A program made the translations under genes and the position numbers. A model generated the notes under the pieces. It was not told the DNA's origin. It was given only the letters and a program-made list of their open reading frames with translations, and did no database searches. A stretch of 64,000 nucleotides of DNA from the NCBI GenBank assembly GCA_045642465.1, contig JAZUIY010000015.1, forward strand, positions 691,015 to 755,014. The letters run 5' to 3'. This document shows positions 16,471-25,439 of this stretch, piece after piece. How positions within the stretch are numbered: position 1 is the stretch's first letter; every line of letters starts with the position of its first letter. The stretch is from RUG420 sp045642465 (GTDB taxonomy: Bacteria > Bacillota > Clostridia > Oscillospirales > Acutalibacteraceae).

Positions 16471-19119
16471 GTGGCAGAATTTACCCCGATGATGAAACAG
16501 TATCTGGCTACCAAAGAGCAGTTTAAAGATACCATTTTGTTTTATCGACTCGGTGACTTTTATGAAATGTTCTTTGAGGACGCAAAATTAGTATCCTCTG
16601 CACTGGACCTGGTGTTGACCGGGAAAGCGTGCGGACAGGAAGAGCGCGCCCCAATGTGCGGGGTACCGTTCCACAGCGCCGATAACTACATTGCCCGGCT
16701 GGTGCAGAAGGGCTACAAAGTAGCCGTCTGCGAACAGGTGGAAGACCCGGCTTTGGCCAAGGGTCTGGTGAAGCGCGAAGTGGTTCGCATTGTCACCCCG
16801 GGCACTGTCATTGAAAGTAACATGCTGGACGAAGGTAGAAACAACTACCTTTGCAGCATGTATCATGGCGAAGGCAAAACCGGCCTCTGCTTTGTGGATG
16901 TCTCCACCGGGGAAGTCCACGTAACAGAGGTGGAAGAGTCCGTAGCCGGGGAACGTACCCTGAATGAATTGGGGCGCTTCTCCCCACGGGAATTGCTCTG
17001 CAATGCCCAGGCATCTAAGCTGAAATCCTTGAAGTCCTACCGGGAAAAACTGGAAGGAACCAGTCTGGAAGAGAAGCCGGATGCAGACTTTAACCTAGAA
17101 GTGGCCGGAAAGACCGTAGAAGACCACTTTGACAGAAGCCTCGAAGAACTAGACCTGACGGGAGAAAACGCCGTCAGAGCCCTTGGGGCGGCTTTAAACT
17201 ATTTGTACGACGTACAAAAAACCGAACTGAAGAACATCCGGGAAGTGAACTACTACACGGATGCCAAGTATATGAAATTGGACTTTTCTGCCCGCCGGAA
17301 TCTGGAACTGACGGAAACCATGCGGAACAGAGAAAAGCGGGGCACACTGCTCTGGATTTTGGATAAGACCAAAACCGCCATGGGCAAACGTCTGCTCCGT
17401 TCCTATTTGGAACAGCCATTGGTTTCCGCTGCAGGTATTTTAAAGCGCCAAAACGCAGTGGCATTCTTGGTGGAAAACATGCAGATGCGGGATGAAATTG
17501 CGGAGTACATGATTCCAATCCACGACATGGAACGTCTCATTACCCGCATTTCCTATGGCACTGCCAATGCTAGAGAACTGCGGAGCCTCTATGAAACCAT
17601 AGTCCGTCTGGCTCCTATTAAGGCACTTTTGGCAGAAGCTCCAACGGAATTGCTGAAGTCCATTGAACATGACATTGACCCACTGGAAGATGTGCTTTCT
17701 CTTATTGATGAAGCCATTGTGGAAGAACCACCGTTCTCCGTCCGGGAAGGGGAAATGATCAAGAACGGCTACAACGCCGAACTGGATGAACTCCGGGACA
17801 TTGTCAACGGCGGCAGAGGGTATCTGGCCACCATTGAAGCAGAGGAACGGGAAAAGACCGGCATTGCCAAACTGAAAATTGGCTACAACCGGGTCTTCGG
17901 CTACTACATTGAAGTGCCAAACGGTTCCAAAGACGATGTACCGGAAACCTATATTCGAAAACAGACCTTAACCAATGCGGAACGCTTTATTACCCCAGAA
18001 CTGAAGGAACTGGAATCCAAGGTGCTGGGTGCTCAAGAGCGGATTTCCAAATTGGAATATGATATTTTTGCAGGCATCCGGGAACAGATTGCGGCCCAGT
18101 TAATCCGCATTCAGAATACCTCCCGTGCCGTAGCAACCTTAGATGTACTTTGCTCCTTTGCCAAAGTGGCTGTGGAAAATAATTACATCTGCCCTGAAAT
18201 TACGGAAGACGGTTCCATTGAAATCAAAGATGGCCGCCATCCGGTCGTGGAAAAAATGTTGGATGGCAGTCCGTTTGTTCCAAACGACACCGTACTGGAT
18301 CAGGACAACCGTCAGGTGGCCATTATTACCGGACCGAACATGGCCGGTAAATCCACCTACATGCGCCAGGTGGCTCTCATTGTCATCATGGCACAAATTG
18401 GTTCCTTCGTTCCGGCTTCCAGTGCCCGCATCAGCATTTGTGACAGCGTCTTCACCCGTGTAGGTGCTTCGGACGACCTGGCCTCCGGCCAGTCCACCTT
18501 CATGGTGGAAATGTCGGAAGTGGCCAACATTTTGAAGAACGCCACAAAGGACAGCCTGATTATTTTAGATGAAATTGGACGTGGTACCTCCACCTTTGAC
18601 GGCATGAGTATTGCCAAGGCGGTACTGGAATACGTTTGCAATAAGCGCAAGCTGGGTGCCAAAACCCTGTTTGCCACCCATTATCATGAACTCACCGAAA
18701 TGGAAGAGGAAAACCCAAGCGTAAAGAACTTCAACATTGCCTGCAAGAAGCGGGGAGATGACATCATCTTCTTACGCCGCATTGTTCCAGGACCGGCAGA
18801 CGGCTCCTATGGTATTGAAGTTGCCAAACTGGCCGGGGTTCCAAATCCGGTGGTGAAGAGAGCCAGAGAAGTGCTGGAAGAAATTCTGGCATCCCAGCTG
18901 GCAGTCGGCAACGCAGAAGCCGCCAAAGCCGTGGCAAAGCGGGCCGCAGAACCGGAACCGGAAGCAGAGCCTTCCATGTTCCAAATGAGTTTTGGCCAAG
19001 GCAAGCAGGATGAAATTGTGGCATCCTTAAAGACCATGGACGTAAACACCCTGACTCCAATTGAAGCCATGCAGACCCTTTATGAACTGTCTGCCAAGGC
19101 GAAGGAGTTGGAAGACTAA
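16471..19119 (+). CDS. mutS: DNA mismatch repair protein MutS
   Basis: Mismatch recognition ATPase. The start is taken as GTG at 16471, after GAGGTGG, giving the standard opening AEFTPMMKQYLATKEQFKD; the frame stays open upstream to a TTG at 16444 but that would place the ribosome binding site inside the gene. 882 residues. The mismatch-contact motif F-x-E is present as FYRLGDFYEMF in domain I. The ATPase core has GPNMAGKSTYMRQ (Walker A), LIILDEIGRGTSTFDG (Walker B) and the ATHYHEL switch. It is followed 21 bases later by mutL. Confidence 0.97.
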   Translation: MAEFTPMMKQYLATKEQFKDTILFYRLGDFYEMFFEDAKLVSSALDLVLTGKACGQEERAPMCGVPFHSADNYIARLVQKGYKVAVCEQVEDPALAKGLVKREVVRIVTPGTVIESNMLDEGRNNYLCSMYHGEGKTGLCFVDVSTGEVHVTEVEESVAGERTLNELGRFSPRELLCNAQASKLKSLKSYREKLEGTSLEEKPDADFNLEVAGKTVEDHFDRSLEELDLTGENAVRALGAALNYLYDVQKTELKNIREVNYYTDAKYMKLDFSARRNLELTETMRNREKRGTLLWILDKTKTAMGKRLLRSYLEQPLVSAAGILKRQNAVAFLVENMQMRDEIAEYMIPIHDMERLITRISYGTANARELRSLYETIVRLAPIKALLAEAPTELLKSIEHDIDPLEDVLSLIDEAIVEEPPFSVREGEMIKNGYNAELDELRDIVNGGRGYLATIEAEEREKTGIAKLKIGYNRVFGYYIEVPNGSKDDVPETYIRKQTLTNAERFITPELKELESKVLGAQERISKLEYDIFAGIREQIAAQLIRIQNTSRAVATLDVLCSFAKVAVENNYICPEITEDGSIEIKDGRHPVVEKMLDGSPFVPNDTVLDQDNRQVAIITGPNMAGKSTYMRQVALIVIMAQIGSFVPASSARISICDSVFTRVGASDDLASGQSTFMVEMSEVANILKNATKDSLIILDEIGRGTSTFDGMSIAKAVLEYVCNKRKLGAKTLFATHYHELTEMEEENPSVKNFNIACKKRGDDIIFLRRIVPGPADGSYGIEVAKLAGVPNPVVKRAREVLEEILASQLAVGNAEAAKAVAKRAAEPEPEAEPSMFQMSFGQGKQDEIVASLKTMDVNTLTPIEAMQTLYELSAKAKELED

Positions 19120-19140
19120 CAAACGAGAGGAGGTTTTCAC

Positions 19141-21204
19141 ATGCCGAAGATTAACGTGTTGCCGAAGCACATGGCAGACTTAATTGCAGCAGGGGAAGTG
19201 GTAGAACGCCCTGCCTCTGTCATTAAGGAATTAATGGAAAATGCCATTGATGCCGGTGCTACCACCATTACTGTGGAAATCAAGCACGGCGGCATTACCT
19301 ACATGCGCGTTACCGACAACGGCTGCGGCATTGCCAGAGAAGACGTAAAGAACGCCTTTAAAAGCCATGCCACCAGTAAAATCCTGACGGAAGAAGACCT
19401 CCATAAAATTGGCACTTTGGGATTTCGCGGCGAAGCCCTTGCTTCCATTGCCGCTGTTTCCAGAGTGGATATCTTAACCAGAACACCGGAGGACGACATT
19501 GGTACCGTCTACAAAGTAGAGGGTTCCGAAGAAGTGCTGCTGGATGATGCCGGGTGTCCGGCCGGTACCACCATTGTGGTAAAGGACCTGTTCTATAACA
19601 CCCCGGCTAGAATGAAGTTCCTTAAAAAGGACGTTACTGAAGGAAACAGCGTGGCCGGTGTGGTAGACCGGATTGCCCTGTCCCATCCGGAAGTGTCCAT
19701 CCGCTTCATTCGGGACGACCGTCAGCAACTGGCTACCCCGGGCAATGGCAAGCTCAGCGCCGCCGTCTATTCGGTCTTTGGCTCTGACTTTTCCCGCGGC
19801 CTCATAGAAACCGAATATGAGCTGAACGGCATCAAAGTTTATGGCTTGGTTTCCAAGCCAAGCGCCAGCCGTTCCAACCGCACCATGCAGTTCTTCTTCC
19901 TCAATGGCCGCTTGGTCAAGAGCAAGACCGCCACAGCGGCATTGGAACAGGCTTACAAAAACGCCATTATGGTAGGACGCTTCCCGTCCTGCGTTTTGAA
20001 TATTGACATGCCGCTGGAGGCCGTAGACGTCAACGTCCATCCGGCCAAAACCGAAGTCCGTTTTGAAAACGAACGCCCGGTATTTGATGCGGTATACTAC
20101 GCCGTGAAGAATGCCATCCAGCAAAAGGATGTGCCAAACAGGGTAGACCTGAGCCGTTTGGAAGCCAAACAGCAAAAGGCCTTCAAAGCAGACTCCGGCG
20201 AACAACTGAAACTGAACCAGAAGGACAACGGCCTACCACAGAAGGTGGAAGGCTTCTGGTCCAAAGAACTGCCGAAGAACTACAAAGAAGACCTTGGTTC
20301 TACAGGCAAAAAGCACACCCCGGCTGCAAAGCCGGCCGCTGCACCAGCCGCCAAACCTGCTGAACCTGCTGCAACCCATGAGGAAAAGAAGCCACAGGCT
20401 GCCATTCCATATATTCCAAAGAGTCAGCGGGAACCGGCAAAGCCAACCTTCACGGAAGAACCAAAGAAGGTGCTGGTGGAAGTGGAAGACATTCCACTGC
20501 CGGAGGAAGCACCACCGGTGAAAAGGGAAGTTTCTTTGGATATCCTTTTGGATGAACCAATTAAGGAAACACCAAAAGAAATGCCGAAGGAAACAACAAA
20601 GGAACCAGAGGTTATTCCTTATAGCGAAGAAGAGGTTCCTGACTTCCGCATTATTGGGGAAGCCTTCAAGACCTACATTCTTGTGGAAGTAGAAAACAAA
20701 ATGCTGTTGGTGGACAAACACGCTGCCCACGAACGCATTCTCTTTGATCAGCTTCGTAGCCAAGCAGGACCGGTACAGTCTCAGTTGCTGCTGAGCCCGT
20801 TGTCCGTGTCTCTTAGCAAAGAAGAGTACACCGCTCTCATGGACAACAAAGAGTCCCTGAGCAAAGCGGGGTATGACATAGATGACTTCGGTGTTGGCAC
20901 CGTACTGCTCAGAGAAGTGCCGGTGATGCTAGCAGAGGAAAACCCGAAAGCACTGCTGGAAGAGCTAGCAGGGTATCTCCTTAGCAGCCGTGCACCGGAA
21001 CCGGAAAAATTAGAATGGCTCTATGAAAATATTGCCTGCCGTGCCGCCATTAAGGCCGGCAACAAGACCACGCCGGCAGAACAGGAAAAGCTGGTGGAAT
21101 ATTTGTTGAGCCACAGAGACATCCGTTACTGCCCGCACGGAAGACCAATCTTAATTGAAATGACCCGAAACGAACTGGAAAAACAGTTCGGACGGATTCA
21201 ATAA
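19141..21204 (+). CDS. mutL: DNA mismatch repair protein MutL
   Basis: GHKL-type ATPase and latent endonuclease that links MutS to strand removal. 687 residues. N-terminal motifs IAAGEVVERPASVIKELMEN, DNGCGI and GFRGEALASI are intact. A linker of about 150 residues rich in Pro, Lys and Glu (residues 345-500) follows. The C-terminal domain has DKHAAHERILFD, a variant of the DQHA-x2-E endonuclease motif, ACRAAIKAG and CPHGRP, so it should be an active nicking MutL as in other bacteria without MutH. Ribosome binding site GAGAGGAGG. Co-transcribed with mutS. Confidence 0.96.
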   Translation: MPKINVLPKHMADLIAAGEVVERPASVIKELMENAIDAGATTITVEIKHGGITYMRVTDNGCGIAREDVKNAFKSHATSKILTEEDLHKIGTLGFRGEALASIAAVSRVDILTRTPEDDIGTVYKVEGSEEVLLDDAGCPAGTTIVVKDLFYNTPARMKFLKKDVTEGNSVAGVVDRIALSHPEVSIRFIRDDRQQLATPGNGKLSAAVYSVFGSDFSRGLIETEYELNGIKVYGLVSKPSASRSNRTMQFFFLNGRLVKSKTATAALEQAYKNAIMVGRFPSCVLNIDMPLEAVDVNVHPAKTEVRFENERPVFDAVYYAVKNAIQQKDVPNRVDLSRLEAKQQKAFKADSGEQLKLNQKDNGLPQKVEGFWSKELPKNYKEDLGSTGKKHTPAAKPAAAPAAKPAEPAATHEEKKPQAAIPYIPKSQREPAKPTFTEEPKKVLVEVEDIPLPEEAPPVKREVSLDILLDEPIKETPKEMPKETTKEPEVIPYSEEEVPDFRIIGEAFKTYILVEVENKMLLVDKHAAHERILFDQLRSQAGPVQSQLLLSPLSVSLSKEEYTALMDNKESLSKAGYDIDDFGVGTVLLREVPVMLAEENPKALLEELAGYLLSSRAPEPEKLEWLYENIACRAAIKAGNKTTPAEQEKLVEYLLSHRDIRYCPHGRPILIEMTRNELEKQFGRIQ

Positions 21205-21216
21205 GAGGGAAAAGAT

Positions 21217-21681
21217 ATGAAAAAAACAGCTCTAGACTATGCACTCATTGTCATTGGCGGCGTCATCCTTCTTGCCACCGGCGTTTATCTACTTGCCACT
21301 TGGAGCACCATTCCTAATCTGGTTCCAATTCACTTCAATTTTTCTGGAGCAGTAGACCAGATGGGAGGGAAATCTACGCTTTGGGTCATCTACGCCATTG
21401 AGGCCTGCCTTTATGTTTTTTGCACAGTAATGACCCAGTTCCCAAAAACCTGGAACAACCAACCGAAAAGCAAAGACCCGGTAATGCAATTGAAATACAT
21501 ACAGACCTATCAACGGATGATGGAAGTGCTAGACCTTCTCCTTGTCATCTTGTTTGCCGGAATTATTTTGTTTGTGATTCACGGGATGACAGGGCTAAAT
21601 ACCTTTTTTGTGATTACGTTTGTACTCATTATTTTTACTTCCATCTTTTTTGGGGTTAAAGCAAGTAAATACAATAAATAA
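21217..21681 (+). CDS. DUF1648 domain membrane protein
   Basis: A 154-residue membrane protein with four predicted hydrophobic segments (about residues 8-28, 52-70, 96-116 and 122-145). The segment IPNLVPIHFNFSGAVDQMGGKS fits the DUF1648 signature, in which a P-x-H-F-N-x-x-G element follows the first helix; related proteins (SdpI-like) confer immunity or sit next to regulators, but no such partner is present here. It follows mutL by 12 bases and ends at a terminator, so it is the last gene of the miaB-mutL run. Role unknown. Confidence 0.75.
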   Translation: MKKTALDYALIVIGGVILLATGVYLLATWSTIPNLVPIHFNFSGAVDQMGGKSTLWVIYAIEACLYVFCTVMTQFPKTWNNQPKSKDPVMQLKYIQTYQRMMEVLDLLLVILFAGIILFVIHGMTGLNTFFVITFVLIIFTSIFFGVKASKYNK

Positions 21682-21682
21682 G

Positions 21683-21725
21683 AAAACGCTCCCATTTCCT
21701 TGGAAATGAGAGCGTCTTTTTTGTT
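21683..21725. terminator. Bidirectional terminator between the DUF1648 gene and glnA
   Basis: ACGCTC-CCATTTCC pairs with GGAAATG-AGAGCGT around a short loop, with A-run left and T-run right. It closes the plus-strand operon and the minus-strand glnA. Confidence 0.85.
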
Positions 21726-21736
21726 TTCTAGGCGAT

Positions 21737-23836
21737 TTAGACTACGCTATACAGCAAGTCGGTATAGGTTGGAAGCGGCCACAGTTCTTTGGCGGTAATG
21801 ACTTCCAAACTGTCGGCAACAAAGCGGAGGTCTTCCATGTTCTTAAGGACGGTGTCCTTGTAGAAGTCTCCCAGGGCCTGGGTTTCTTCCAGGGTATCTG
21901 CCTTTGCCAAAGCAGCTTCTAAGTCGTCTGCCTTTGCCATTAAGTCGTCTGCCAAAGCGGTGAGCTTCGTAAGCAGAGCAGTTTCGGACTTGTGTGCGGT
22001 TGCATTAGCAGCATCCAAAGCAGCTACGGTAGAAGCAACTTCTTTCATATAGGTCAGAACAGCCGGGTAAATGGCCTTTCTGGTAATGGTGTTCATGGTG
22101 AGAGCTTCCAGACGGATGGTCTTACAGTAGTTCTCCATGGAAATTTCGTAGCGGGCCTGCAGCTCAGCCTTGGTGTAGATTTTGTGCTTCTCAAAGAGAG
22201 CCACATTCTTGTCAGCAAGGTAAGCAGGGAAGGCATCCGGACAAGTCTGGAGATTGCAGAGGCCACGGCGGGCAGCTTCTTCTACCCATTCCTGAGAGTA
22301 GCAGTTGCCGTTGAAAATGATTCTGTGGTGGTCTGCAAAAGCGTCATGAGCAATGGCGTAGATTTCGCTTTCTATGTTGTCGGCCTTTTCTAAGCGTTCT
22401 GCGAATTCAGCAAATTCTTCTGCCATGATGGTGTTCAGTACGGTGGTGGAACCGCTGAGGGAATCCGAAGAACCAACCATACGGAATTCGAACTTGCCGC
22501 CGGTATAGGCGAATGGGGCGGTACGGTTCCGGTCGGAGTCATCCTTGTTGAAGCGAGGGATGACTTTTACACCGGACTTCATAACAGCCTTTTCCTTGGT
22601 GTGGAACTCATGTTCATTTTCCAAGGCATCAATGAGATTGTCGAATTCATTGCCCAGGAAAATGGAAACAATGGCTGGAGGTGCTTCATCGCCACCCAAA
22701 CGGTGGTCATTGCCGGCAGAAGCTGCGCAAACCCGAAGCAGGTCCTGATATTCGTCTACGCCTTTGACAATGGCTGCCAAAGACAGCAGGAACAGATGAT
22801 TGTGGATAGGATCCTTGCCCGGCTTAAACAGGTTGATGCCTGTGTCAGTAGCAATGGACCAGTTGTTATGTTTACCGGAGCCGTTGACGCCGGCGAATGG
22901 CTTTTCGTGAATGAGGCAGGCCAGGTTGTTGGCGATGGCCACGGTCTTCATGGTTTCCATCATCAGCTGGTTCTGGTCAACGGCAGCGTTGGCGTCGGTA
23001 AATACCGGAGCCAATTCATGCTGTGCAGGAGCAGCTTCATTGTGTTCGGTTTTGGCAAAGATGCCGGTCTTCCAAAGTTCTACGTCCAGGTCGGACATAA
23101 ACTTCTTTACACGAGGCTTGATGGTACCAAAATAGTGGTCTTCAATTTCCTGTCCACGGGCCGGCTTGGCACCGAAGAGGGTACGGCCGGTTAACTTTAA
23201 GTCTTCCCGGGCGTTGTAGATGTCACGGTCAACCAAGAAGTATTCCTGTTCGCCGCCAACGCTTGGGTAAACATGTTTTGCGCCGGATTCGTTACCAATG
23301 AGGTTGATGACGCGCATGGCCTGCTTGTCAATGGCCTGAATGGAACGAAGCAGCGGGGTCTTCTTGTCTAAAACTTCACCGCCGTAGGAGCAGAAGATAG
23401 ATGGGATGCAAAGGGTGTCTTCCTTAATGAAGGCATAGGAGGTTGGGTCCCATGCGGTATAACCTCTGGCTTCAAAGGTGGAACGAATGCCGCCGGAAGG
23501 GAAGGAAGAGGCGTCCGGTTCGGAACGGATTAACTCCTTGCCGGAGAAGTCCATAATGACGTTGCAAGCATCTACCGGAGTTAAGAAACTGTCGTGCTTT
23601 TCAGCGGTTAACCCAGTCATCGGCTGGAACCAATGGGTAAAGTGCGTGGCGCCCTGTTCAATAGCCCAATCCTTCATGGCCTGTGCAACGGCAGTGGCAA
23701 TTTCAGACGTGAGGGGACGCTTTTCGTCTACACATTTTTGCATGTCTTCATAAACGTCTTTTGGTAAACGGGCTTTCATGACATCGTCATTGAAAACAAG
23801 GGAACCAAAGAGTTCAGGAACATTTGTGATACCCAT
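21737..23836 (-). CDS. glnA: Glutamine synthetase, type III (GlnN)
   Basis: Makes glutamine from glutamate, ammonia and ATP. 699 residues, the size of the GSIII class, compared with about 450 for type I. The N-terminal THWFQPMTGLTAEKHDSFL segment, the EQEYFLVD strand with metal-binding glutamates, the HEKPFAGVNGSGKHNNWS ATP/glutamate-binding motif and the NRTAPFAYTG region are all characteristic of GSIII. The start follows GGAGGCAAACC. It is monocistronic with its own promoter and terminator. No GlnR site or glutamine riboswitch was seen in its leader. Confidence 0.95.
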   Translation of the reverse strand: MGITNVPELFGSLVFNDDVMKARLPKDVYEDMQKCVDEKRPLTSEIATAVAQAMKDWAIEQGATHFTHWFQPMTGLTAEKHDSFLTPVDACNVIMDFSGKELIRSEPDASSFPSGGIRSTFEARGYTAWDPTSYAFIKEDTLCIPSIFCSYGGEVLDKKTPLLRSIQAIDKQAMRVINLIGNESGAKHVYPSVGGEQEYFLVDRDIYNAREDLKLTGRTLFGAKPARGQEIEDHYFGTIKPRVKKFMSDLDVELWKTGIFAKTEHNEAAPAQHELAPVFTDANAAVDQNQLMMETMKTVAIANNLACLIHEKPFAGVNGSGKHNNWSIATDTGINLFKPGKDPIHNHLFLLSLAAIVKGVDEYQDLLRVCAASAGNDHRLGGDEAPPAIVSIFLGNEFDNLIDALENEHEFHTKEKAVMKSGVKVIPRFNKDDSDRNRTAPFAYTGGKFEFRMVGSSDSLSGSTTVLNTIMAEEFAEFAERLEKADNIESEIYAIAHDAFADHHRIIFNGNCYSQEWVEEAARRGLCNLQTCPDAFPAYLADKNVALFEKHKIYTKAELQARYEISMENYCKTIRLEALTMNTITRKAIYPAVLTYMKEVASTVAALDAANATAHKSETALLTKLTALADDLMAKADDLEAALAKADTLEETQALGDFYKDTVLKNMEDLRFVADSLEVITAKELWPLPTYTDLLYSVV

Positions 23837-23886
23837 AAGTGGTTTGCCTCCTTAATAAAAGGTATAAGTGGGTTAAAAGATACTTA

Positions 23887-23915
23887 ATTTTACTTTTTTC
23901 ATGCACAAAGGTCAA
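23887..23915 (-). promoter_or_regulatory. Promoter of glnA
   Basis: On the minus strand TTGACC (23910-23915) and TAAAAT (23887-23892) are 17 bases apart, 50 bases before the start codon. Confidence 0.75.
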
Positions 23916-23995
23916 GGTACTGGGGAAAGACTGTGTCAAGGGAAATGTGCTTTTCCCGACTTTTGTGATTTTCACAAAGAAGTGGGGGTTTTGTC

Positions 23996-24024
23996 TTGAT
24001 AGGTTTGTGTATTTCGTGTAGAAT
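23996..24024 (+). promoter_or_regulatory. Promoter of the small P-loop gene
   Basis: TTGATA at 23996-24001 and TAGAAT at 24019-24024 are 17 bases apart. The leader to the next gene is about 65 bases. The 260-base gap between glnA and this gene holds only the two divergent promoters. Confidence 0.75.
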
Positions 24025-24096
24025 GTAGACAAGAAATAAATCTATCGCAGTTGGAACCATTTGCATAGATATTAAATACTTTAGGAGGATTTACCT

Positions 24097-24513
24097 ATGG
24101 TTTATCTTATTATTGGCCACAAAGGCTCCGGCAAGACCACTCATCTTATTGACGGCGTAAAGGCAGCAGTTGATGCTTCTCTCGGTAACGTTATTTGCGT
24201 AGAGAAGAGCAAGAAGCTGACCTACAATATTGATTCCCGCGTTCGTCTCGTATCCGCAGATGATTATGCTGTATCCGGTTACGACGCTTATTACGGTTTC
24301 CTCGCAGGTATGTGTGCATCCAACAGCGATATTACCGATATCTTCGGTGACGGCACTCTGAAAATCGGTGGAACTGACATGGAAGCTCTTGGCGCATTCT
24401 TAGAAAAGGTGAACAACCTTGGCGCTGCCAATGACACTAAGTTTACCTTCACCATTTCCGCTGACAAAGACGAACTTCCAGCAGCCATTTTTGACTTCTG
24501 CGAAATCGCATAA
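24097..24513 (+). CDS. Small P-loop protein of unknown function
   Basis: A 138-residue soluble protein. A Walker A motif GHKGSGKT lies at residues 7-14, directly after a hydrophobic first strand (MVYLII), so it should bind a nucleotide. A second strand with NVICVEKSKK follows at about residue 31. I see no clear Walker B; DIFGDGTLKIGG and the ISADKDELP segment near the end might be equivalent. It is too short for a full ATPase of a known family. Ribosome binding site AGGAGG. It has its own strong promoter and terminator, so it is expressed alone. Function not recognised. Confidence 0.75.
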   Translation: MVYLIIGHKGSGKTTHLIDGVKAAVDASLGNVICVEKSKKLTYNIDSRVRLVSADDYAVSGYDAYYGFLAGMCASNSDITDIFGDGTLKIGGTDMEALGAFLEKVNNLGAANDTKFTFTISADKDELPAAIFDFCEIA

Positions 24514-24527
24514 TAACGCCTTAAATC

Positions 24528-24563
24528 GGCCCCGGAAAGCAGGTCTTTCCGGAGCCTTTTTTT
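24528..24563 (+). terminator. Rho-independent terminator
   Basis: GGCCCCGGAAAG pairs with CTTTCCGGAGCC around a short loop, followed by seven T. It closes the P-loop gene. Confidence 0.88.
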
Positions 24564-24576
24564 GTCTGAAATTCTA

Positions 24577-24605
24577 TTGACATAGCAGGGGGCGGTTTGT
24601 ATAAT
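24577..24605 (+). promoter_or_regulatory. Promoter of yceD-rpmF
   Basis: TTGACA at 24577-24582 and TATAAT at 24600-24605 are 17 bases apart, a perfect sigma-A consensus. Confidence 0.9.
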
Positions 24606-24651
24606 ATTTACGCATGTCGAACCGTATCTACGGGATAAACGAGGTGATTTC

Positions 24652-25158
24652 ATGTACGAACTGGATCTGGAACCTCTGTTCCTCAATGAGGGTTTCACTC
24701 TGAATGTTAATCATGAAGTAACTTGCACCGAAGTTGACGAATTCGGTGAACTTCTGTTTCCACAACCATTCAAAGTGACCGGTGAGTTTCGTAATGAAGC
24801 CGGCGTTGTCTCATCATACGCTACCATCGACGCAGACCTTCATACCGTCTGTGACCGCTGTGCCACAGAAGTGGTGGAGAAATTATCCATTCCGATGGAA
24901 CATACTTTTGTCACTGAGCTCAACAACGAGGAGAATGACGACCTCTACCAAGTTGTCCCGAATCGCAAAGTTGACTTAGATGCCCTTGCAACAGAAGATG
25001 TATTTCTCAGTATCCCAACGAAGGTCCTCTGCAAGGAAGATTGTAAAGGAATCTGTCCTCAGTGCGGCAAGAACTTAAATGAAGGTCCTTGTGACTGCAC
25101 CAAACCTGTGGATCCTAGACTCGCAGGCCTCTTGTCCTTACTGGAGGACAATGAATAA
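24652..25158 (+). CDS. yceD: DUF177 (YceD) family protein
   Basis: A 168-residue protein of the DUF177/YceD family, which in most bacteria is encoded directly before rpmF and has been linked to 23S rRNA maturation. The CDRCATEV motif at about residues 65-72 and a second cysteine set in CKEDCKGICPQCGKNL near the C-terminus are typical of the Gram-positive form and suggest metal binding. It lies 28 bases before rpmF and shares the strong promoter at 24577. Confidence 0.85.
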   Translation: MYELDLEPLFLNEGFTLNVNHEVTCTEVDEFGELLFPQPFKVTGEFRNEAGVVSSYATIDADLHTVCDRCATEVVEKLSIPMEHTFVTELNNEENDDLYQVVPNRKVDLDALATEDVFLSIPTKVLCKEDCKGICPQCGKNLNEGPCDCTKPVDPRLAGLLSLLEDNE

Positions 25159-25186
25159 ATCTCAAGATTAATGGGAGGGTAACACC

Positions 25187-25366
25187 ATGGCAGTACCAGC
25201 TAGAAGAGTTTCTAAAGCTAGAAGAGACAAAAGACGTTCCAACGTTTGGAAGATGAACGCACCGGAACTTGTTAAGTGCCCACAGTGTGGCGAATGGAAG
25301 AGACCACACAGAGTATGTCTTGAATGCGGTTACTACAACGGCAAGAAAGTCATCGACAAGGACTAA
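25187..25366 (+). CDS. rpmF: 50S ribosomal protein L32
   Basis: Only 59 residues: MAVPARRVSKARRDKRRS opens the protein, as in all L32. The zinc ribbon is complete with CPQC and CLEC. The ribosome binding site GGGAGGGTAA lies before the ATG. Second gene of the yceD-rpmF unit, closed by a terminator. Confidence 0.96.
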   Translation: MAVPARRVSKARRDKRRSNVWKMNAPELVKCPQCGEWKRPHRVCLECGYYNGKKVIDKD

Positions 25367-25379
25367 TTACAGTTCAGTA

Positions 25380-25414
25380 AAGGTGGAGAAGGGGAAACCT
25401 TCCCCACCTTTTAT
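25380..25414 (+). terminator. Terminator after rpmF
   Basis: AAGGTGG pairs with CCACCTT, with an inner AAGG/CCTT stem, followed by a T-rich stretch. The T-run is short, so read-through into der is possible; der has no separate strong promoter. Confidence 0.7.
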
Positions 25415-25439
25415 TTCTATATTTTAGGGAGGTGGACGT

